This document shows, piece by piece, positions 56,204-64,000 of a stretch of 64,000 nucleotides of DNA. Each line of letters opens with the position of its first letter. Position 1 is the first letter of the stretch. Source of the stretch: Perkinsus olseni (taxonomy: Eukaryota; Perkinsozoa; Perkinsida; Perkinsidae); the NCBI GenBank assembly GCA_013115135.1, contig JABANP010000255.1, positions 1-64,000 on the forward strand, written 5' to 3'. The position numbers and the translations under genes were made by a program. Under the pieces are notes generated by a model, which saw only the letters and a list, made by a program, of their open reading frames with translations, was not told where the DNA came from and ran no database searches.

Positions 56204-58501
56204 CTACCGTTGCCTGAGTTCCTCAATGTCTTTCTCATCGCCATCATCTACTAGGGCGAGGCCCGAGTCGCCATACTCGTCATAAACCCACCTAAAACAT
56301 CGGCATGAGATCGCATGAGCCATTGGCCGGTACCTCCGGAAGGGGTTGGATAGAGTCCTGTAGGCCTCGCCGACCCTCTGGAAGACCTTCACTGCCCTCT
56401 CAGTGTAGCTGTAGTCGTGTTCCGAACCACCACACTTATCGGGATGAGTGTGAAGGGCGAGCCATCGATAGGCATCCTGAAAAACTATACATCCTACTGC
56501 GTCGAAAGTGGGCGCCAAGCGGATGTGCTGACGATACACACTGTGTGTTGAACGCGAGAGTAACACCCCCGTCACACTGTGTGTTGAACGCGAGAGTAAC
56601 ACCCCCGTCACACTGTGTGTTGAACGCGAGAGTAACACCCCCGTCACACTGTGTGTTGAACGCGAGAGTAACACCCCCGTCACACTGTGTGTTGAACGCG
56701 AGAGTAACACCCCCGTCACACTGTGTGTTGAACGCGAGAGTAACACCCCCGTCACACTGTGTGTTGAACGCGAGAGTAACACCCCCGTCACACTGTGTGT
56801 TGAACGCGAGAGTAACACCCCCGTCACACTGTGTGTTGAACGCGAGAGTAACACCCCCGTCACACTGTGTGTTGAACGCGAGAGTAACACCCCCGTCACA
56901 CTGTGTGTTGAACGCGAGAGTAACACCCCCGTCACACTGTGTGTTGAACGCGAGAGTAACACCCCCGTCACACTGTGTGTTGAACGCGAGAGTAACACCC
57001 CCGTCACACTGTGTGTTGAACGCGAGAGTAACACCCCCGTCACACTGTGTGTTGAACGCGAGAGTAACACCCCCGTCACACTGTGTGTTGAACGCGAGAG
57101 TAACACCCCCGTCACACTGTGTGTTGAACGCGAGAGTAACACCCCCGTCACACTGTGTGTTGAACGCGAGAGTAACACCCCCGTCACACTGTGTGTTGAA
57201 CGCGAGAGTAACACCCCGTCACACTGTGTGTTGAACGCGAGAGTAACACCCCCGTCACACTGTGTGTTGAACGCGAGAGTAACACCCCCGTCACACTGTG
57301 TGTTGAACGCGAGAGTAACACCCCCGTCACACTGTGTGTTGAACGCGAGTAACACCCCCGTCACACTGTGTGTTGAACGCGAGAGTAACACCCCCGTCAC
57401 ACTGTGTGTTGAACGCGAGAGTAACACCCCCGTCACACTGTGTGTTGAACGCGAGAGTAACACCCCCGTCACACTGTGTGTTGAACGCGAGAGTAACACC
57501 CCGTCACACTGTGTGTTGAACGCGAGAGTAACACCCCCGTCACACTGTGTGTTGAACGCGAGAGTAACACCCCGTCACACTGTGTGTTGAACGCGAGAGT
57601 AACACCCCCGTCACACTGTGTGTTGAACGCGAGAGTAACACCCCCGTCACACTGTGTGTTGAACGCGAGAGTAACACCCCCGTCACACTGTGTGTTGAAC
57701 GCGAGAGTAACACCCCCGTCACACTGTGTGTTGAACGCGAGTAACACCCCCGTCACACTGTGTGTTGAACGCGAGAGTAACACCCCCGTCACACTGTGTG
57801 TTGAACGCGAGAGTAACACCCCCGTCACACTGTGTGTTGAACGCGAGAGTAACACCCCGTCACACTGTGTGTTGAACGCGAGAGTAACACCCCCGTCACA
57901 CTGTTTGTTGAACGCGAGAGTAACACCCCCCTCACACTGTGTGTTGAACGCGAGAGAAACACCCCCGTCACACTGTGTGTTGAACGCGAGAGTAACACCC
58001 CCGTCACACTGTGTGTTGAACGCGAGAGTAACACCCCCGTCACACTGTGTGTTGAACGCGAGAGTAACACCCCCGTCACACTGTGTGTTGAACGCGAGAG
58101 TAACACCCCCGTCACACTGTGTGTTGAACGCGAGAGTAACACCCCCGTCACACTGTGTGTTGAACGCGAGAGTAACACCCCCGTCACACTGCGGGCGAGC
58201 TGAGCTCGCGGCGCTTCTTAAGGATGTCAGTGCCTCATTCTCATTCTCACACACGGACGAGAAGTATCAAAGATCCCCCAATCTCGCATCGTCTCGAAGA
58301 CTTCACCGGGGAGCTAGACTCCTCTTGCTCATCGAAGAGGTAGTTGGCGCCCCCCCAGCTCACTCGGATCTCCTGTGCATCCGACTGAGGATGCACATCG
58401 AGCAGTTCATAGTAGTCATCAATATCCTCGACTTCACTCAGACGGAACGAACCGAGGTCACTCTGGTCAGAGTCGGAGTAGTCCTCATCAGCGCTGCCCA
58501 C
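56204..58501 (-). CDS. J-domain (DnaJ-type) protein, 3 exons
   Basis: A J-domain protein stimulates Hsp70 ATPase. Exon 1 (58501-58364) begins MGSADEDYSDSDQSDLGS and carries helix I (YYELLDVHPQSDAQEIR). The 1,887-nt intron (56477-58363, donor GTGAGC, acceptor TTTTTCAG) joins in phase 0 to DAYRWLALHTHPDKCGGS, restoring helix II and the essential HPD loop. Helix III is VKVFQRVGEAYRTLSNP. A 42-nt intron (56292-56333) then joins NPFR to RWVYDEYG. The product is 122 residues: acidic head, J domain and acidic tail, with no Gly/Phe or zinc region (type III/C-like). Nearly all of the first intron is a 36-bp minisatellite. Confidence 0.9.
56540..58190. repeat. 36-bp minisatellite (~45 copies) inside the J-domain gene intron
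   Basis: The unit reads GTTGAACGCGAGAGTAACAC plus CCCCGTCACACTGTGT. Copies are nearly identical. A few lack one C (35 bp), two lack AG and are shortened, and single substitutions occur only near 57901-57958 and at the array end. It is open in several frames by chance because 36 is a multiple of three. Confidence 0.98.
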
Positions 58502-58863
58502 GGAGTGACCACCGAGGGCCTCGGTACCACTGCTGATACCTACAACGGGATTCTTGCATCACCATAGTCGGACGCAGTCTGTCAGGCTCGAAACTACAAT
58601 GTTGAAGGACCCTCGAAACTGCGCAAAGCAATTTTGAAGGAAGAATGGCATTCCCTGTTCAAGGCAGCGAACCTCCTCGACTCTGACGCGAGGACTCATT
58701 CAGGATTCTCAGGATTCAAGAATAGCATAATGCTATTAACATTCAATGTCTCAGACGGTGAGAGACTGTGAATGCTGTTCTTGATAGTAGCCATCGTCAA
58801 AAATTTTGACAATGACAGTTAAGTTTTGATTCAGAACCCTTCGATACATCACTTTGAAATTCA

Positions 58864-58914
58864 AAGTCGTTCCATCCAATGATTCAAAGTTTGAATCATT
58901 GGATGGAACGACTT
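58864..58914. repeat. Perfect palindrome, 25-bp arms, 1-nt spacer
   Basis: The left arm 58864-58888 is the exact reverse complement of 58890-58914, with G58889 between them. Confidence 0.95.
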
Positions 58915-59693
58915 CGATGATGCGGCGCTCCGCGAAGTGACTTTCCACATTATCCTTGGAGAACTGTGAGGAAATTCGTGAGCCGATAATTAACTGGATT
59001 TTCCATATTCTTCATGAGGGTCAGCAACAGAATAGCGGTCAAGGAAGTCATCTAGGAAAGTACCAGAGAGGTATCGGACCAGCGCTCACCCACCCGCGCC
59101 AGCGTCTGCCTCAGCAACGAAGGACGAATCAGAGGTCGGAGGCAGCTGCTTCGAACCTGATCCATGGGACCTGCAGAGAACTCTACAACAAGCATACCAC
59201 CATGTGGAATCTCACTGATTGCTCATACGCTTGCGTGAGCAGCTAGCCTTCCTCGGGGATGGTGAGTCGGGCACTGAGGTCAACAATGGGTGGCTGCACT
59301 AACGCCGAACACAACAGTCGTGAACCTCATCCTTCCCGGATGAAGTGCTTCATCGGACAGTAAAGGTGATGTCATCTCGTTCTCGCCGATGCAAGCACAG
59401 ATGACCATATTCATGCGCGTGCGGGCCTCAGGATCTATCAAGGGTTAAAGAAATTCTTTGATTTACTTGATCCTTTAAAAGAATGGCTACGAATACCGCA
59501 AGTGACACTGAGCTCAACCGCCTATCCACGCTCCTCATCATCATCACAGACTGTGAATCACAGTGTAGGCCCCCAATCTGACAGCCCACCGACCCAGCAG
59601 CAGTCCTCAATCGGTGATTGATGATTGATAACCCCGTCCAATAATAACGATAAAATTTATCCGCCTTTTTCGTAGCCTGTTTAATCACGCCGT
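58915..59693. other. No gene supported
   Basis: Open frames 58956-59246 and 59428-59697 show no recognisable features. Confidence 0.35.
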
Positions 59694-60422
59694 TCATCCG
59701 TTACCCACAACAACCACAAGAGGAAATTTTGCGGGAGTAATTCCATTCGGCCCCGACCGGTGTAGACGGGCGGACCGACCAGTGAAGTCGCTGATGAATT
59801 CCCGAAGCATATCGTCTTCGTCCCCTACGTCCCTCATAGCCCCTCTAGCTATGATACCTCTCGCTTCCAATACCCTGAAAGGGGAAACGATCACAAAACA
59901 ATAATGATTTGGGTGACATGGGGGAGCGCTCCCTGCGGCGATCACCAATGACAATTCGTAATTCGTCATCGTGTGCATGAATTTATAGTTCAACGCTGCT
60001 ACGGGGACATCTCGTGTCAAGTAAAGTAGCTCCGAGACTTGGGCTCGATCCTGGAGCTGATGCGAGCCCGTAAAATACGATTCTAGAATAAATTCTAGTT
60101 CCTCGATTAGTTGACTGTACACCCCTTAGTTGGACCCTAACCGATGTGCCTATCTCCTTGATGGATTCATGCAGTGGTTCAACCACTGTGGTTGATGTAC
60201 AGTGACCTTCGGTACACGCCACGCGTACAGTGTACGCGGCACAGCTTGATGGGACTACACCCGCCCTCCGTGGTACGAGTCAGCATACCTCTTCCGACGC
60301 TCTCTCGTCATCTTAACCCACACAGGTTTCCTCTCCGGCCCAACCGAGCGGGTTGGAGCGCTAGGCTCGGAGTCGTGGCCCGGCAGACCACTCTTAGGTC
60401 CTTGCGGGTCACGACGAGCCAT
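59694..60422 (-). CDS. Unknown protein, at least 2 exons
   Basis: Exon 1 (60422-60261) begins MARRDPQGPKSGLPG and ends RERRKRYADSYHGGR at a GT donor. Downstream coding (from about 60122) reads YSQLIEELEFILESYF, AQVSELLYLTRDVPVAALNY and MHTMTNYELSLVIAAG. A further in-frame stretch VLEARGIIARGAMRDVGDED follows a good acceptor (CCCCTTTCAG, about 59876). The exact exon 1 to exon 2 junction could not be made frame-consistent. Family unknown. Confidence 0.4.
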
Positions 60423-60724
60423 CACGATCACCACGATAATGACACTAAGAATACAATGGCTCCCTCTGAAGTACTCGGACAACGAAACCGACCACGCAGC
60501 TCCTTTAGAAAAATCAACGGTACACTTGAGAGGCTTGTCACCATGTGATGATCACGGCAACAGCTGCTACTTCCACGGCAAAGTCCATCCATCCTTGCCA
60601 CGTTTGATGGAAGTGCGATACGGAAAGCAGACATCGGAACGGTCAACAACAGCAGCCATTGTGGCGGGTCAGACTGATCAGAATGAGACTAAAGTACGGA
60701 ATATCGGGATGGTTGAGTGACGAT

Positions 60725-61814
60725 GCTGATGGACTCGTCAAAATAGGTGTCACACATCCCTACGTTCGTGAGAGTAACGTACAAACGATGCACACAATTG
60801 TTGCCTACAAATAGATAACTAAGGGACCTGATCGCAAGCTCCTACAACATACCAACGCGGTGAAGCGCCGTCCAACAACCTTTCGTTCAACGTGCTTCGA
60901 GCTTTGAGTAACGGCAGCCAGGGTTGCCCGTCACTTTGAGCACTAGGACCCTTCGACGTACACCCCTCCACAAGTTCTTAGCATAAGTGGTGTGCGACCT
61001 CTAATACGTTCACGGATTCGAGTTGAGACCTGAAATTTAAGTGTCATACCCTAGTAGATGCTATACACCTATCCACCAACGCCAATGATGACCTTCGGGT
61101 GTCAAAGGTCAATTCCACGGAGCACTTGTCTACTTCAGACCGAGTTGAGGAGTGTCAAGCCATCCAAGAAGGCAAGAGAGTGAACCTGAGGGCATTTCCA
61201 AAGGTCTACTGACTGAAGTCGCGCGCAAAGCTTGTGCGCGCGGCAAGTTGATCGATCCGTTCGAGCGCCTTTCGTACCAGCTACTGTTGTTGAATACAAT
61301 TGAGTAACCCGATACGAGTTGTCGGATTCAGCACCATTGATTACCCTTGATAACCCGCACGTAATTCGCACTAGGTGCAAATTTCTGTATTTCCTGCGGG
61401 GCACAGTAATACTGTGACAGTATATGCGAATACCGCGGCAGAATTCTGTCTCTTGAGGGTGACGAGTATTCGACATGGAGTAATGGCGAGACGGGGTGTT
61501 CGATAGACCTTTCTCGGAACTCAAGGCCACTGGAGCGCCTCCTAGAGCGAAACCGGGCCGGCTTAGCCGGCTAGAACCTGTTCAATAGAGCGACCCGAGA
61601 AGAGCTCCCAGGAATAAACTAGAGTGCTCTTGGAGAAGTTCAGAAGTGCGTCTATTGGGCACAATCCGAAGGATTCTTTAAGCGCTCTCAAAGATCGCTC
61701 CTAGGAGTGAAATCTGTTTCAACTATTCAAGTTCAATAGTGCTCAGTAGCTCCACCGGGTACGGGAAAAACCATATTTCTAAAGAAAGCTGCCATTTTCT
61801 AAAGAAGTTTCTCG
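60725..61814. other. No gene supported
   Basis: The minus-strand frame 61135-61530 has no coding-like features. Short palindromes such as CACAGTA-a-TACTGTG occur. Confidence 0.35.
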
Positions 61815-61854
61815 CTCGCCCCCTCGCTTAGATTTTCGCCTCCTTCCTCGTTTT

Positions 61855-62310
61855 GCCTTGTGCTGCGGCCTTGCCTTGTGTTACGGCTTTGCCTTGGGTC
61901 ACAGCCTTCACCCGTGATTTCGGCTCTCACCCGAGTTGGGGCTTTCACTTGCAATCGACGGTTTTTTTGTTTACACCTGGATAACAGCTTTGCCTTGTCT
62001 TACGGCTTTGCCTTGGGTAACAGCCTTCACCCGTGATTTTAACCGTCTCCAGCTTAGATTTTAACCCTCTCCAGCTTAGATTTTATCCGCTTAGTTTTTC
62101 GCCGCTTAGATTTTCACCGTCTACGGCTTGAAAGTTTCAAGTTGAAACGGTTACGGCTTTCTTTAGTTTTTGGTATTCTCGGGCGTGCGCTATTCTTCTT
62201 TGGTTTTTCCGTTTTGGCCGGTACTTTCGCGCGCCCGAAAAACACTTTCGACTCCCAAAAAATCCTTTCAGTGCCCGAAAAGTTCTTTCGGTGCCCGAAA
62301 ACTCCTCTCG
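61855..62310. repeat. Degenerate local direct repeats
   Basis: Phrases such as GGCTTTGCCTTGGGT and CAGCCTTCACCCGTGATTT recur twice, CCAGCTTAGATTTTA recurs several times, and TTTCGGTGCCCGAAAA-like units repeat about every 21-22 bp between 62235 and 62310. Confidence 0.7.
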
Positions 62311-63830
62311 GTGCCCGATAGACATTTAAGGGCCCCTAGCTCAACAATGGGTCCAAAAAAGTCGTGGCGTGTGTTTTAGGGAGTGGACAGTCGCATCTCG
62401 TAAGCTTAATATCTAGGTTCAACTTTATTCACAGACTGTATAACTTGCGTTGCGATTCGCCGTCCGCGCAGTCTATGTACTAACGGCATTTAGGAGGCAC
62501 TTACGATCTTTTGAGGCAAATTAGGTCATCAATCGGAGGAAGAGTGCGCGTAACGATCAGTTACTTTCCGCCACAAGGGTCTGACGGTCAGACAGTCTGA
62601 CTCAGACTCTGCCCTCGTGGGTTCGATTCCTAGGCTCTGCATTTTTCCCTAATAATTGTTAGCCATGATGAAATTGTTTCATTCTGCCAAAACGCCGAAA
62701 TATGTGTTTGGAGTTAGTACTGCACACTTCGTCATCAGAAATCCGATCTTCTGAATTTGAAGCGGCATTGCTAGAGAAATTCTCTAAGAGAATTGGGTTC
62801 GCACGCATGCACTAGCACGTTCAGCACGCGTGCAGTGTCTCCTTCCGAGATCAGCTATCTTTGCTTCAACTGTTGAAGTTCAACACAAGTCATCGGGAAT
62901 GATTAGTTCAAATTGTTGTTTCGAGCATGCTCTTTAGCTTTCGACGGTGCGGATTTATTAGTAGGACGGACTCATGCATGACCATTGCATCTTAAATTAT
63001 TTAGCGCAGCTTCGATCCTGCATGACCCATTTCCCTTGCTCCAGCAGGTTGAAATTGGGCCGCTGCTTCTTCCTCAGCCTCTCGCGCAGTGGAGGGGAAG
63101 GGACTGCCTAAAATCAGCGCAATATTGTGCATCGACCTAGACGCTTTCTGACATTGGTTTCATCAGTCGGGCTTCTCGGCTCGAACGTTAATATATCCTC
63201 CACAGCTTCCCTTTCTCCGTCTATGCTCTCATCATCGAGCACATCGCTGCCTCCTACAATGATAGATGGTGAAAACAGACGAAGGGAGTACTTCGGTCGC
63301 TTGCCATCTGAGTCGCATCCGCCGACGGATAAGGTACGCCCTTGTGGAGAGGGTAGGATCTGAAGCTCACATGTCGTCTCCCACCTTTCTAAGTGTACTA
63401 CTAGGTCAAGAGTAGATCACCAGCGCGGCGCAATTTGAGTGGAGTGAATCACGTACTATAATTTAAAGTACATATCGATACTTGCGTTCTACTCATGAAA
63501 CTCGCTTCAACTATTTCGATCCCTGCGTCTCGGGTTTGGATTTTCTGAGAAGATGCTCGCTCCTCAGTCTTGAAGTTATTCACAAGAATTTGGAATGTCG
63601 GACTCCGCTCAGCGCGCCCACCCTCGTCAGCGATACGGACTATCACGATGAGCATTATTGATGAAAAATCGGATATGTTAGCCCATATCGCTCGTTGCTG
63701 TGTCATTCGTTGCTTCAGCGTATTAAGTTGCTACTACAGTTGTTCTACTTGATCACATCATCGGAGATTACTAAGCTCGTTCGACCAGCTTGCCACAGGT
63801 TGTACAGGTAGAACCACAGGATGGACTTAC
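62311..63830. other. No gene firmly supported
   Basis: GGGTTCGATTCC at about 62619-62630 followed by ATTTTT resembles a tRNA B box and terminator, but no 5' acceptor fits. The plus-strand frame 63127-63330 is Ser-rich and ends at a GTACGC donor-like site, so it may be an exon. Confidence 0.35.
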
Positions 63831-63938
63831 TTCGGGCACATTCGAGCGGTCTGGGTGAGTCTTATCGTTTGTTGCCGTGCAAGTAGGCTCGTATGTCGGC
63901 TCCGTGACAGTTGGTACGCTTGGATCACTGGACTGAGC
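63831..63938 (-). CDS. Internal exon of an unknown gene (edge of window)
   Basis: 36 codons (AQSSDPSVPT...RSNVPE) lie between an acceptor CATCCTCAG and a perfect GTAAGT donor, in phase 0 at both ends. The peptide is Thr/Pro/Glu-rich. The rest of the gene lies beyond the right edge and possibly to the left. Confidence 0.4.
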
Positions 63939-64000
63939 CTGAGGATGAAGTAAGCAGGACCATGTGTGCAATGGGCATGCTCTTGGATATCGCATCACCA

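Noticed and set aside
56540..58190. CRISPR-like array of 36-bp repeats, or a long repetitive protein
   Set aside because: 36 bp matches a common CRISPR repeat length, but there are no spacers at all. The long open frames exist on both strands only because 36 is divisible by three, and the array lies in an intron.

Overview
The window is eukaryotic nuclear DNA. It has no bacterial-style operons. Most coding stretches only make sense as exons joined over GT-AG introns of roughly 40-55 nt, with a few longer ones. The recognisable host genes are typical eukaryotic genes: cytosolic-type arginyl-tRNA synthetase (two copies), NTF2, a DHHC palmitoyltransferase, a Rab1-like GTPase, a SANT-domain protein, a J-domain protein and an F-box-like protein. 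The tiny introns, compact spacing and retroelement types suggest a protist, possibly an alveolate of the Perkinsus kind. That placement is inference; nothing in the sequence proves it.

Layout. 1-0.73 kb: a degenerate inverted-repeat element with hAT-like ends. 1.47-9.04 kb: a full-length but inactivated tyrosine-recombinase (YR) retrotransposon with Gag-like, RT-RNase H and YR regions and split direct repeats (A1...B1-A2-B2). 9.04-10.7 kb: an array of tRNA-Leu(UAG) units about 238 bp long, interrupted by a short YR-element derivative. 10.7-13.2 kb: a second, 5'-truncated YR retrotransposon entering the same array. 13.2-23 kb: sparse DNA with a wrecked Tc1/mariner transposase, an F-box/LRR-like ORF, a decayed F-box paralogue and many short perfect palindromes.

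23.2-36.6 kb is the gene-dense core. Two near-identical arginyl-tRNA synthetase genes face each other as an inverted pair. Between them lie a coiled-coil protein, a four-exon unknown gene, NTF2, the DHHC enzyme, a Rab1-like GTPase, a small two-exon gene and a 48-bp hairpin minisatellite. 37-48 kb holds an AT-hook protein, a SANT-domain protein, retroelement debris and a damaged glycosyltransferase-like gene that runs into a (TTCG)n microsatellite of about 490 bp. 50-56 kb carries a tRNA-Ile relic, zinc-motif genes, an RT fragment and a satellite of about 179 bp. 56.2-58.5 kb is a J-domain gene whose 1.9-kb intron is almost entirely a 36-bp minisatellite. 58.5-64 kb is mostly non-coding, with one partial unknown gene and a partial exon at the right edge.

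Several genes share themes. NTF2 (nuclear import), Rab1-like (ER-Golgi traffic) and DHHC (membrane anchoring) are housekeeping trafficking functions placed next to each other, but nothing suggests co-regulation. The main biology is genome dynamics: YR retroelements repeatedly entering a tRNA-Leu array, an inverted gene pair, and long perfect palindromes with 1-nt spacers that look like fold-back copying events.
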